From: Anarhynchus alexandrinus
Lineage: Eukaryota > Chordata > Aves > Charadriiformes > Charadriidae
Direction of reading: 5' to 3'
Assembly: GCA_008711295.1 (NCBI GenBank)
Contig: VUYV01000016.1
Span: forward strand, 1,013,372-1,077,371
DNA length: 64,000 nucleotides
The notes beneath the pieces are model-generated. The model made no database searches. It was not told where the DNA came from and was given only the letters and a program-made list of their open reading frames with translations. Numbering within the stretch: position 1 is the stretch's first letter; every line of letters begins with the position of its first letter. The position numbers and the translations under genes were made by a program. Shown one piece after another: positions 1 to 14,814 of this stretch.

Positions 1-2137
1 TTTTACTTCAGGTTAGTGGTTATAGGTACCCCAAAATCAGTAAGGTTTTCACATCTTGCTGATATCGCTACAGAAAACTTGCTATTTTCGGCATCGGTTT
101 AGGTAACAAGTAGTTCTGGGTAGTTTATGTGAGTTGTTGAGATAAGTTACTGTGGTCTATGTAATTCCTTAGTGCTGGTCACAAAGGCTTCGTGTGTCTC
201 AGACTGGGATACAGCCAGTTGAAAAGCAGAGAGTTTGAAGTTCAGTAACTGTCACTGGTCAGAAAGATTTGCAAAGGGCTGTCCTTTTTCTTGAATGCAA
301 TCTGTTGGCCATTGGTGATCAGCAGTGGTGACGATTGATTAGTTGAGCTTTCATTGGTGAATCGCTGGTTGCTTATTTCACTACCTGTGTTACAGTAGCT
401 GTGCTGGCAGGGTTTGGGTAATCTTCAGCCTCATCTATTTACTTACCCTCTCCCCCCTTCAATGCAACGTTTTTGTTAAATTTTGAGATTTCGATACAAA
501 TAGTGAAGTTTGATGGCTTAGATTTATCCTAATTGTGAAGAAGCAGTGTCATTGATTTGTACTTCCACTGGATAACAGTGCAGAGTAGATGTTTCCTCTG
601 ATAAACTAGGCTATAAGGCTACGTGTCTTTAGGGACAGAGTAAAATAGATATGACTGAAGTGGAATGTGAGCTGTGATTCTTTCCCTGTTTCAGTGATGT
701 AGTGTCTGTACTCTGGAGATTTAGATTGCTTAAAGGCAGTTAACCAATCCTTCCCATATTCATAGCAAGTTGACACTTAGATCTTCTTAGGTCAATATAT
801 GAGGTACAAAGGTGTGAGGTACAATAATGTGTACTTGGCAGGTATAAGAAGTTCTAGCAAACGGTGGCAAAATTTAGTTTGTTGCATAATAATTCGGCTG
901 CTTTTGAATTGTCCAGGCCATGTGCAGAAGTGGGAATGTCTAATTATTGTGCCATTCACAAATACCTGCTTGTCTGCATAAAAACAGTCCAGAATGTTTG
1001 TAATCTACTAGAGCATTAGCAGCACCAAGCTTTAGTAACTTGCTAATAATAATAATACACACTGGTTGTGTAACTCCTGAGCTGCTACCTATGGCTCTAC
1101 ATGTCAAAGTAATGGTACAAGAAAAAAAAACTGGGACCAAGCTGCATTTCAAAAGCTTATAGCCATTAGGATTCCAATTTAAATGATTTTTGGATGAATG
1201 GCTCCTGAAGACGTCGACAGCTTGACCAGTCAGAGCTGCTGGAAACATGGCTGCTCTCTAGGCTATCTCGATCACAGTCCGACAGGCAACGCGATCAACA
1301 AAGCAAGTGATGGGCAAGGCCTTGGTTCTGTCTTTGTTTGGGGGTAAATAGCTGTGTGATGTTGTGTGGCTGTGGTGGTTTTCAGTTCCTTTAACAAAAA
1401 TCCAATCCACCTAATAACGAAAGTCTGAAAAAGACCTTGATAAATTGACACATGACCTCATTTCCCTTGTCTTTAAGATCCAATATCCTAACTGGGATGG
1501 TGGAGATGAAATGCATGGTGTAATCTTTCTAATTTCTGCATGTTTTGATTTTGTTGTGTCACTAGGGGAACGGGGAAAGCGGGAAAGGAGCTTTTACAGA
1601 AACAAATAAATTACGCAAATTTTTGTAAATGCTCCTGGGCAATTTTGACATATTTTTCTGCTGACTTATAGTTAATATCTTTTATAGACTTTTAATACCC
1701 CCGTAGTGCCATAAATGTATTTAAGGTGGCTGATGTGTATAACTTCTACTGTTCCTCTAGGTTTGCAGAAAGTGTGATTGTTACTGTTCCAAACATTTGA
1801 GTATTTAGCAACAGAATTGAATGCTCTCATTTTAGGAATAACAATATATAAAAGAATATGAATTGACCAGCAGAGCAAAGCACAGTAAAATTCACACTGA
1901 TGTTTAGCTGCTCTTATTTTCCCGTCTCTTTACCTATAAAATGGGTACTAATCCATTCATACCTTCTAATTTCCTTGGCCTTCTGTGTCTCCATGGAATG
2001 TGAGAAAGATCTTATTGGCCTGTGTCATTCTCCAGGCAAAGTTTATACACAGCCACGTTGTGCAGGGAGACAGATTAACTGCAAGATACCGCAGTGTTGC
2101 GAGGCTTCTAGCTGAACTTTTTTTCCACTGTTCCTAG
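1..2137 (+). other. SPTBN1: SPTBN1 intron (partial, 3' part)
   Basis: No frame here resembles a spectrin repeat and no exon with plausible splice sites was recognised. The stretch ends in a pyrimidine-rich tract and an AG at 2136-2137, directly before the first recognisable SPTBN1 exon. It is ordinary intron with no clear repeat. That the upstream exons lie outside the window is an inference from the missing spectrin repeats. Confidence 0.8.
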
Positions 2138-2376
2138 GTGGCAGAAACTGCAGAAACAAACGAAATGGTCAATGGAGCTGCAGAACAGAGGACAAGTTCG
2201 AAAGAGTCTAGTCCTGTTCCTTCTCCAACGGCAGACCGCAAAGCCAAGATGGCCATTCAGGCCCAGACTGCTGCTACCCTACCAGCCAAAACACAAGAGA
2301 TTCCTTCAGCTCAGATGGAAGGCTTCTTACATCGCAAACACGAATGGGAGACACACAGCAAGAAAGCCTCGAGCAG
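2138..2376 (+). CDS. SPTBN1: SPTBN1 exon: C-terminal linker and start of PH domain
   Basis: This exon encodes 79 codons plus two bases of an arginine codon, starting at GTG (Val) after TTCCTAG and ending before GTAAAG. Residues 1 to about 57 are the Ser/Thr/Pro-rich linker that follows the last spectrin repeat of beta-II spectrin, with NGAAEQRTSSKESSPVPSPT as a recognisable stretch. The PH domain begins near residue 58 with AQMEGFLHRKHEWE. Counting that Met as PH residue 1, Lys8 is present; in the known beta-spectrin PH domain it contacts inositol phosphate. Arg21 is split across the next intron. The protein joins the actin-spectrin skeleton to the inner face of membranes. The match to beta-II spectrin is by recall of the family. 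The downstream neighbour EML6 supports SPTBN1 over its paralogues. Confidence 0.96.
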
Positions 2377-5807
<3,431 letters not shown>

Positions 5808-5850
5808 GTTGACTGATGGCAACGAATACCTCTTCCAAGCCAAAGACGAT
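5808..5850 (+). CDS. SPTBN1: SPTBN1 microexon: PH domain strand
   Basis: This 43-nt exon encodes the end of the split Arg followed by LTDGNEYLFQAKDD, the last beta strand of the PH domain before its C-terminal helix. Acceptor TTTACAG and donor GTAAGT are both strong. Length 43 restores phase 0 for the last exon (239+174+43 = 456 nt). It is too short for ORF scanning and was found by following the PH domain. Confidence 0.95.
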
Positions 5851-6224
5851 GTAAGTTTGTTTTTCTTATTGTTTATTACTGATGTGATATCTGTGCTGTT
5901 GTACAACAGGAAAAATAGCTGCTTAAGAGCTCAGGGCTGCATTTTAATTTTCTGGTCTGCAGTCTTGTGCGTATGTGTGCGTAATGTGTAGATTCAGAAG
6001 TTCCCGCTGGCACCACCAGGGTAGCAGGGCTTTTCAGATACAGCTTCTTGTAGACATCATCTGCAGGTGCGTAACCAGAGAGAGGAGTGTCAGATGATGA
6101 GTTAGCACCGTGTTTCCTTTCATTTCCCACTTCTATCCATTCCCCTTCCACAATGTTGAGTGAATTAGAGAGGGCGTGTGACACACGGATTGTAACAGCT
6201 TTCTGCCTTTGGGGCTTCTTGAAG
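5851..6224 (+). other. SPTBN1: SPTBN1 last intron
   Basis: A 374-nt intron from GTAAGT to CTTGAAG. The open frame running through it into the last exon is a read-through of intron. Nothing else was seen. Confidence 0.88.
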
Positions 6225-6440
6225 GAGGAGATGAACACGTGGATTCAGGCCATCACATCAGCTATCTCTTCTGATAAAATCGAAGTGTCCCCAACCACCC
6301 AGAGCACTCCAGCCTCCAGCCGTGCCCAGACCCTGCCTGCCAGCGTCACAATAACCAGCGAGTCCAGCCCTGGCAAGCGGGAGAAAGACAAAGAGAAAGA
6401 CAAAGAGAAAAGATTCAGCCTTTTTGGTAAAAAGAAGTGA
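6225..6440 (+). CDS. SPTBN1: SPTBN1 terminal exon: PH C-terminal helix, basic tail, stop
   Basis: Seventy-one codons plus TGA at 6438-6440. It opens with EEMNTWIQAI, the amphipathic C-terminal helix of the PH domain, with its near-invariant Trp at PH position 99. A Ser/Thr-rich segment follows (STPASSRAQTLPASVTITSE). The lysine-rich KREKDKEKDKEK block leads to the terminal RFSLFGKKK, a hallmark of long-C-terminus beta spectrins. The GAG GAG immediately after CTTGAAG continues the KDD of the previous exon in phase 0. From memory, the mammalian protein has one more Val in the SVTITSE segment. The exon appears intact. Confidence 0.96.
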   Translation, partial: EEMNTWIQAITSAISSDKIEVSPTTQSTPASSRAQTLPASVTITSESSPGKREKDKEKDKEKRFSLFGKKK

Positions 6441-6576
6441 ACTCCATCTCCACACACTGCACTTCTCTGACCGTTCCAGTGGAATTCCAGCATGCGAGCT
6501 CAGAACCAATACGTTACTCTCTGTGCCTCATGTTCCTCAATGTGATTGACATTTTTTTATTTATAGAGCGTTTTAA

Positions 6577-6582
6577 AATAAA
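6577..6582 (+). terminator. SPTBN1: Candidate polyadenylation signal, proximal (SPTBN1)
   Basis: An AATAAA 137 nt after the stop codon, in an A-rich setting without a clear GT-rich downstream element. It would give a very short 3' UTR; use is uncertain. Confidence 0.4.
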
Positions 6583-7626
6583 AAGCCAACAAAAAAGAAT
6601 CTAAAGTTACAAATGTATGAGGTGCATTGGGCAGCTTCTGTAGGAGAGGGAGGACCAGGTTTTGGGGGTTTGTTTTTGTTTTGTTTTTTTTTTTAAAATG
6701 AAGTTAATGTAGATTAGATCTTAATATTTAAACTGTTCCTCAATTTTGTGAGGCTGTCTTGGAAAATAACCCACTCCTAGTGCTATTGGTATGCAAGGCA
6801 GCGGTGCTTTCGAATCTACTGTGCACATCAAAAACCAATGTACAAATTTTCAAAAACGTTCACTTCCATTTAAGGTTGTTATGCTGAGTCTTGACTAGTA
6901 GAGCCTCCCATTACAATTCTAACATTTATTAAAATGGTAGTGTATTATCTTTGCTGTAACAGAGTGCAGGTATGCATTAACTTACAGACAAACCATTTAT
7001 ATCCTGGCATTGGTTATTAACACAACCTGAAGCTTTTCTGCATCAAGTACGACAGATAAGAATGTTGGTGTACAAGATGGATTAGCAGGCTGATACAGTT
7101 TTAAATAATCTGTAATTTCAATTTTTTTTTTTTGCTGAAATACATTATATTGTATGTTTCAGATAATTCTAGTACAAAGTATAATAAGACTAGATGTATA
7201 ATAAACCCTTTAAAATCATTGATAAGTGTAAAAGTGGAACTGAAGCATTTACTGGAAAAGTAATGTTACTCAAATGGTTACTTGCTTGTCAGCTGCAGCA
7301 CTGTGTGTTATAATTTTGCTACATTACCTTGCTATTTGATACATAGTGTGCATTTCTCTGTCACTGTAACTATTGTAATGAAAAATTTTCATCTTACTGC
7401 ACAATCAAAAATTACATTTAATAGGAATGAACTTTCAATGACTGGGCCTGTAGTCAAGAGTAGTACTGGAACTGGCTTTCAGTTGTATCGAACTGTACCT
7501 CTAGACTTTTACCCTATCTGTTAAATATATGCTATGTCATTAAATGCTTTTAAAACTAAATATGCTGGTTAAGTTTCTTATTTCATTTCTGACAATGTTA
7601 AATCATAATTTTGAAAGAGGATAAAA

Positions 7627-7632
7627 AATAAA
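7627..7632 (+). terminator. SPTBN1: Candidate polyadenylation signal, preferred (SPTBN1)
   Basis: A canonical AATAAA within AAAAAATAAAGC, with a TTTTCTTTGTGTGTG element downstream near 7691. This pattern fits a cleavage site around 7650. Inference only. Confidence 0.5.
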
Positions 7633-9228
7633 GCTATTTTAAAATGTCATCTCTCCTGTGCACTGAAACTAATGCCTTCAAATGTAATTCCATTTTCTTT
7701 GTGTGTGACGGTTCATACTGAAATAGTTGTTTGCTCTCTTTCCGCTTTTCTTTACCTTCCTTTTCCCTTCACTTCCCACCTGCCCTCCCTTTCACCCTGC
7801 CCCCCAAATTAAGTGCCAAAGAAAAAAGAATAAAGAGGGAAGGAATTAAATCAACATTTTGTAAAATATTTCGACATAGGGTTTGGTTTTTTTTAGAATT
7901 AAATCCAGCAGAATCAATGGAAGTAAGCATAGGCATAGGCTGGGGCAACTGAATGAGAATTACCGGAACATTGTGTCCGATTGAGGTAAATATCCATGTA
8001 CTAGTTTGTTGAAAAGAACGTTGTTTTAAGTAATCTTAGTTCTCCAACTTTCTACCTACCCTTTGCTCAAGTGCTTAAGTCCTCAGTAGATCGGGCAATA
8101 ATTGAACTTTGTAATGTACTGAGGACTACTCGTCCGCTTAGTTTAATTTCAGTGGGGTTTTTTATGTAAAATTTTTTAAACATGTCCCTTAAGGTACAGC
8201 CACCATTGCACTTCTGTGACAACATGCATTTAATGCAGCTGAGATGATTCCAGAGCTCACTATTTCCTTGACCTTGTCAGCATTTCAAAGACTAGCATCT
8301 TTTCAGAATTTTCTTTAAGTTGGATGCCAGCTATGGAACCATCTGAAAGGAAGAGCTCCAAGAAGCCCTAAAAGACATTAGAAGTTTTAAAATCAATTAA
8401 ATGTAAGGAACCTGGGTTTTAATTTTTTATGATTATTAAAATATACTCAAATATAATTTTAGATGGAAAGCAGATAAACTGCAAACAAATGTATTTCCAA
8501 GCCACAGTTTCCTGAACGTGTGACCAATACAGTGTCTTAATTCTTTTCATTGAGTATACTGTGTTTTCTGGGTTGTTCTTGTTTCTGAAGTTTTGGGTTA
8601 AACAACTGAGTATTCATGCACATGAGTCTTTACTCCTGTAATAGTCTAATTATTAGTAAAATGTAGGATAACACCATTAGTCTTGTAAATGTAAAGTTCA
8701 ATACAATATAAAAAGCTGAGGTTTAACATTAGAAGAGAATATGAAACATTTGTCTTAGTTGATTAAAGTACACAAAAATGTTGATGCCTTACCGTATTTA
8801 TCACTTCAATTAAGCTATCATGATGAGTAGTTTAACAGATTGATCGTGACTACCTGTTGTGTGTAATCCTGTAGTGTCTTGGTTGAACATGCCTTCAGAA
8901 TTGTTTTTCTTGTTTTGTCTTGCCTCTTACTGCAAGTTGTTTCTGAAAACTGCTTGAATAAAAATCCTTTCTGCTTAGGAGCTGATTTCAAGTTGCTGAG
9001 GAACAAGAGTGAATTCTAGTCAGCCTTGCCTGTTTCCCCCTTTGGACCATAAGGGTGCAGTTTCCTTGCAGAGAGAATTGGTGGGTCAGGAAGAGCCTCC
9101 TCGGACAAAGCCAGGTCAGAAAAGTCAGGTTGGTGTGCTAGTTTCAGAGGGGAGAAAGAACGGGGGAAAATCTTTTGGATTATGTGAAGACTGCTGGAAA
9201 ATATCAGAGGAAGAAGAAAGACTAAAAC

Positions 9229-9282
9229 AAGTATATAAAGACATATATAAGTATAAAGAAGTATAATAAGTATATAAAGACA
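9229..9282 (+). repeat. Short local repeat (AAGTATATAAAGACA twice)
   Basis: The 15-mer AAGTATATAAAGACA occurs exactly at 9229-9243 and 9268-9282, with related AAGTATAA units between. It looks like local slippage or tandem duplication. Confidence 0.75.
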
Positions 9283-10210
9283 AGACATAAAACAAGTATG
9301 GATGATGGAAATGGGACTGAAAAGGGAGCGGGTTGTCACTGCCACCAGTGTTGCAAAGATGTATTGCAAAGATGGCTATGTTATTTTGTGAATTGCACCA
9401 CTAAACATGGTTAGAGCCCTCGATAGATGAACAGTTATATTCCTTCTGGTTACCACACTGAAGAATGAAGACTTGTAAGCTAACCCATATTTAAGTTGTT
9501 TCCTCTGGAGATACGTTGCAGAAGTAATATAGAAGTTGAACCTTTAAATTTTCAAAGAAAAATAATTAAAGCCTACCACTTTTCAGCTATGGTGCTAACA
9601 TTGTTATGAAGGAGAGAAATCATCTTCCAGTCAGGTCAGTCTGCCTGCCTTTTATCTTCTTGGTGGGAGCCTCATGTTGCATTCTAAGCTGAGAGAAGGT
9701 ATCACAGAGGTCCATGTGAAGGGTCCTTTCCATATCCTGACAAAGTACAATGAGGGTAAAAAACCCAAAACTCATTAGCCATAGGAATTAAACATGTGTT
9801 GGGTGGGAGGGTTTTCTTTTAGATTGATGCAAATAATCTGTTAATCCATCTGGTCTGCATAGACAATACGTACTATTGTTGAGTTGTACTCTGTATGAGG
9901 AGATTAATGGTGAAGTAAAAGACATGTATGATTAATCTCTGTTCCTATGAAAGACTGTTTTAGACAGTTTTTCACTTTACCATGCTCCCTTTTTTATGAT
10001 TGAGTTCAGAGAGAATGGACTTTAACAGAGGGTCTTTAAGAATATACTTTTGTAATATATAACTCCCAGATATGATACAGTTTTACTTTTTTTTATTTGT
10101 TTTTTTTTGTGGCTATTTTGGAGTTTTCTACCTTGACTAATCACAGGTGGCTGAAGAAATATAGAAACTTAAATCACAATGAGTTGGAACAAACATTAGT
10201 CCTTTTTATT

Positions 10211-10247
10211 AAAAAAAAAAAACAACAACAAAACCACAAAAAAAAAC
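10211..10247. repeat. A-rich simple tract
   Basis: A run of about 12 A, followed by CAA units and a further A run. This could be an old retroposon tail, but no body could be recognised upstream. Confidence 0.7.
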
Positions 10248-13200
10248 TTAGAAAATCAGGCTGTACTAAATGACTGACTCAATGTTAACAAATTACTGGA
10301 AAAAGCAGAATTCAGCTCTGACACTACAGCTCTTATCTGTGTACTGCACAATCGAGGCCACATCCTGAGAACAGGAGGAACGGGAGCTGTCAGCCAGCAA
10401 AAGTGGAAGAAGGCTTCGGCTTGCTTTTCTGTGTCCTGGCGTCAAGAAGGTATGCTTTGAGGTCAAGCAGAACAAAACTCGGGTAATAAAGCACTGTGTT
10501 CTTAATGCATCAGGATTTGAATTGTCCCCACGGCTATGGGTGCGCAGGGCCTAGCTGAGGAGTCAGAATTCAGCGCTTGAGAATCTAATCTATTTTCTTC
10601 CTTACTGATTAATGTAATTTATCCCCTGTTGTCAAGTGTGTTTCTCTAGCCTTGTGACAGCAATTCAATGAATATTCTGGTTCTGGTGGATTATTGGGTT
10701 TTGTTTCAAAGGATTTTAAACAAGATTAAAGTGCAAATAAGGTAAGGCATAAAACAAACCCACAATGCACTACTGTAAATGCTGCAGTACCCAGGGCAAA
10801 TAGCAAGAATAAGGAGAAACACATTACAATATACAGCAATTAAATGCAAAAAGCATACGAGTTAGAGGTTTTGCTTCTAATGCAGCTTGTAGCTTTTGTT
10901 GCTCTGCATTCTAGCAACAGCCTAGCAGGGTGAGATGTCTTCCAACATGTGCTAATGCTATCGAAGCAAATCTAGATGCGTTGTGTGTGCCATCACCTGA
11001 CATCTGAGTCACTCCATGTAGCCGAGGCAGCGGAGTTGCTTCAGCAAGCCCACGTGGTCACATCTGCAGTGTGTCATAATGCAGCATACGCAGCACGCAG
11101 CCGGAGCGCAGCGGAGGGGGAGAGCCTGTGCTTCCCAGTCATCACACCTGCAGGAGACTCCCAGAACAGAGGATCAGGAGACCTAAAATGGTCTAGTTTG
11201 TAATAAAATACCGATTTATTCTGTAAAGTATGAAATGAAGGATTTTGTGCGTAAGTGTGTATTTCGTAATGAATCCTCCCTTGCTTCTGAAGCTCAGTGT
11301 GCTGATTAGCCTGGTGACTGTGAACATCAAATCTACAATGCAGTTTAATTACACATGTTGTTCTATGTTTGAAGTATCATTTACTTTTCATATTAATGAG
11401 TTTCACATAATAATCTTTAACTGTTAGATGAGATGCTGTGATGGTTCATTACGTTATAATGGTAGAAATTATGTGGGCCTAACGGGAATTTTGTTACTAG
11501 TTTGTTATTAATACTGCTATTCTTTTACTCCCACACCTAGCTGAGAAAAAATTTCCCTTGTTCACAGAGTACCAGGAGTATCCATGAGAGGTCACTCTAT
11601 CCAGATAGATGCTTAGCTACAACAGATCCGCTACCACCTGAACAATCAAGTATTATTTGTGCACTCAAGAGAATTAAGAGCTTGGATGAAAGTTCTCTTA
11701 ACTTGGAAAAGTCAGATTTTAAAAGAGTTATGTAAACTTGTGGCAAGATTTAGACATGTCTCGGATGAATCACCATAGGAAGGAAGCTGAGTCAAGTATG
11801 GCAGCCAGGATGCTTGGCTGAAAGGTGAGGAACGCCACCATCCTTGCTGTGGCAGAAAAAATGAGAGAAGTTTCTGTGGGAAGATCAAGATCTCTGCAGT
11901 GGTGTTACGAATTTTAAATTGATCACTGAGATTCCATAAAAATATTACAGAAAGCCCCATATGCATGTCTGCGTAAAGGCTGGCAGTAACCCCTTAGAGA
12001 TTAGGTCTGGGAGACCCTTCAGGCAGGAGGTGCAGCAGTGAGTTGCACTGTTGGCAGTGCCAAGGTCCCACAGCTGTACGGTGGACTAAATCAGGCTCTC
12101 TGCGGACTGTGCCCTCTACTCTGTACCTCTGGGTTCTGAGCAGGGATGAGCACTGCAGACTAAGACAGATGGTTTTTATCGATCTGCTTTACGTGGCAGT
12201 CCTGAACTGCACTTAGACATGCAGCAAAATGAATGTATTATGGTTGGTCAGAAGGACTTTCTGTCCAGGCTAGGATTTGAAAGAATGTGGTATGTCTTGA
12301 TCGTTCAGAAATGGGCTTGCTTTGCATTTGAGGATGGAAGAGACTCAATTTTTTCTTTTCTCTTTTTTCCCTAACACTATTTCTGGCCTGATTCTAGCTT
12401 TTCATCAATGCAAATCAGTATTTCTGTCCACAAGGAATAAGAGCTTAGAGCCAATTCCCCTGCTATTATTTTGTAGTTAAATTGTAAAATCACTGAGAGG
12501 CATCAATCGGGATTGGATTAATGTAACGCCAGGCAACAAACAAACAGAACTAGATCACGGTTTATGCTGATCCCTACCCCCCCAAGTTCTTACAGATTTT
12601 ATATAATTTTAAAAAATATTTACAGCTCAAATAAAAGGTGGCTATTTTGAAATACCAATAATATGCCATCTCAGTACATCTGCTGTACATTCATCCATGA
12701 AAATATGAGTTATAAATGGTATTTTGTGTAGCAAAGATCTAGGACATAACACATGTTTCTGGGAGGGAAAAATCTCTGTGTTCATTGTTAATCACAGATG
12801 TATAGAGTGGGCAGGATATATCACAGAGGACTGGAGTTAATTGGAGATGTGGTGCTTTTTGGCATCTTCTATACAAGGTATGCTTTAAAACAAAGTAAAC
12901 AAAACACACAAAATAACCCAACCCAAACCCCTCAAAAACGGCAGCAGTGAATGGTCCTTTTGGCAGAGAGTGAGTGTGGTAACTGTCATTCAGGTGCTGC
13001 TCATACAAGATGCTATATTAGTTTGGTTTTACATTTAAAATAAGAAGTAAACGTCACGGGATATATGTTCTAGGCAAGGCTAACAGGCTCCTTGCCACAA
13101 TGAGGAGGAAAAATGGTAGTCCTGCTGCAAATTTTTATGTGTCTTTTCATGTTCTTAAATATATTTTAAAGGATTTATTTTTACAAGAGTTATGTTAAAT

Positions 13201-14752
13201 TGGAAACCCATTCAGACTGCTCTTTTTTGAACATAAATGCCGTGTTTTACTGAGGTTCATACTCTGTCTTGGTCTGTGCTGCTGCCTCCCAGCCTTCCTC
13301 ATATTTGTGATTCTGAGGACTCCAGAATGCCCTGTGTGCTTTTTACAGCTGCTAATCTAAAGTAAAGCTTACATTATTAGGCCTCTATCTCAAGAATTAC
13401 ATTCAGTTAGATTTATACCTAGTATCAACACTAAACAGAAAACATGAAAGCATCAGTGATATTTATGTTGTACTGACAATGAACGGTAGGTTGCAGTATT
13501 GAAGAACAGTTTTAGCAACATGACCCCTCCTAATAGGAAAGTAATAATGCTTTTCGTTTTTGTTTTTGTTTTTTTTAATTGGAAAAAAATACACAAAAAA
13601 CTCACCATGAAAGGAAATTCAATCACAAAAAAAAAAAATCACAAAATCCTTGAGAGTACAGATTATAGGAAAATAAGCAAAACTTATTATTTTAAACATA
13701 TTTTCTAAACAGTTACCTAAAAGGAGGCAGGAGAGAGGGTTGATTTAGCAATTGCATATTATTTCGAATTCCCTAAGTTTATTTATTTAAACGAGTGGGA
13801 GATAGTCACAAAGGCACTCATGAAAGTGCTACACCCTATATGAATTTGAAACACTTTAAATAGCTTTTAAAAGCATCCAAATTACGCGCAGAACTGACTT
13901 TAACGTGAGTAAATAACAGCGGTAAAACCCTTTGCAGCTCCATTCCTAAGGATGGCTATCAGAGGTGTTTTTACCCGGGTGTCCTGGGCGTTCTGTCCCG
14001 TAGGCCTGGTGTGTTACCACAGGGAAACTGACTCAAGGCAGAGGACTTGTCCCAGCAGATTTTAAACCATCAGCGCACAGGGGTAAATATATGTGCTGCT
14101 TTCTGTGTTCAGTTGTCATTCCTTTGGAAAGGGCTTTTGTTGTAATGGATTGCTGTGCTTGGCAACAACAAACGATCTTTTTAATGGCTGTATATGTCTG
14201 GACAAAACGAGATGTGTATTTTGGTGTGTGACTGTTAGTAGGATTTGCCAGGTTAACTGCTCAAAAACCAGTCAAATGCAATAAAAAGCTGACTGGGGAA
14301 AAAAAAGGATGGGCAAATTTTACTGTATCTTCATTTTTCTAAATTATTGTGAGACGTTTGGATACAGTTGTGAACAGGAAAAGCAGAAAGACGGGTTTTA
14401 TTGTGTAAAATTCCAGATGACTTGTGCAGCAAGCCACATTTGAGGTAAGGACTTGGGTGAACTTTTATTCAACATGTCACGCTCTTTTTCAGATTGCTGA
14501 TGGAAATACATGAACGAGGTAACCCACAATGGGATTATAAATGAAAACCAAGGTTCCTCCCTCCATGATACACAGCGGGTTGCACCTTGGAGGGCGGGCA
14601 GCCCCAAGGCCACCCGCCCCGCCCGTCTGAGAGCCGCCTCAGAGCCCCCCTCAAAAGGGCGGGAAAAGCTGCGAGCGTCCGCTGGGCCGCGCGCGCCAGC
14701 GCCGCTCGAGCCGCGGCCGTTGCACCACCGCCCCGGCCCCCTGCGCAGAGCC

Positions 14753-14766
14753 GTCGCCACGGCAAC
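14753..14766 (+). promoter_or_regulatory. RFX-type X-box
   Basis: GTCGCCACGGCAAC fits the RFX consensus GTNRCC-N(0-3)-RGYAAC with a 2-nt spacer. RFX factors commonly control ciliary and microtubule-related genes (established knowledge). Occupancy is not shown. Confidence 0.6.
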
Positions 14767-14794
14767 CGCCCGTCGCGTCGGCCCGTCGCCGCAA

Positions 14795-14814
14795 GGCACC
14801 CTGGGAGCTGTAGT
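14795..14814 (-). promoter_or_regulatory. ZNF143/SBS-type promoter element
   Basis: Read on the minus strand this is ACTACAGCTCCCAGGGTGCC, close to the common CpG-island promoter motif ACTACAATTCCCAGAATGC bound by ZNF143/STAF (established knowledge). Such sites usually lie near transcription starts and often in bidirectional promoters. Confidence 0.65.

Larger units (their letters stand above)
6441..7650 (+). other. SPTBN1: SPTBN1 3' UTR (minimal extent)
   Basis: Sequence after the stop is AT-rich and non-coding, with T-runs such as the GTTTGTTTTTGTTTTG tract near 6669-6692. AATAAA hexamers occur at 6577, 7200 and 7627. The one at 7627-7632 is followed about 60 nt later by a T/GT-rich element (near 7693), so it is my preferred end. 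Mammalian SPTBN1 has a longer 3' UTR, so use of a more distal AATAAA at 8957 is possible. The true end cannot be fixed from sequence alone. Confidence 0.6.
7651..14580. other. Intergenic spacer between SPTBN1 and the CpG island
   Basis: No frame in about 7 kb looks like a known protein and no structured RNA was recognised. It may hold a distal SPTBN1 3' UTR extension (AATAAA at 8957). Simple-sequence patches are an A-rich run at 10211-10247, a short AAGTATATAAAG repeat at 9229-9282, and A/T runs at 13550-13645. The patch at 10970-11150 is somewhat more GC-rich but shows no gene signal. Confidence 0.6.

Noticed and set aside
5876..6509. Minus-strand frames of 82-120 codons over the last SPTBN1 exon
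   Set aside because: They are opposite-strand shadows of the real terminal exon and its intron, without any family resemblance.
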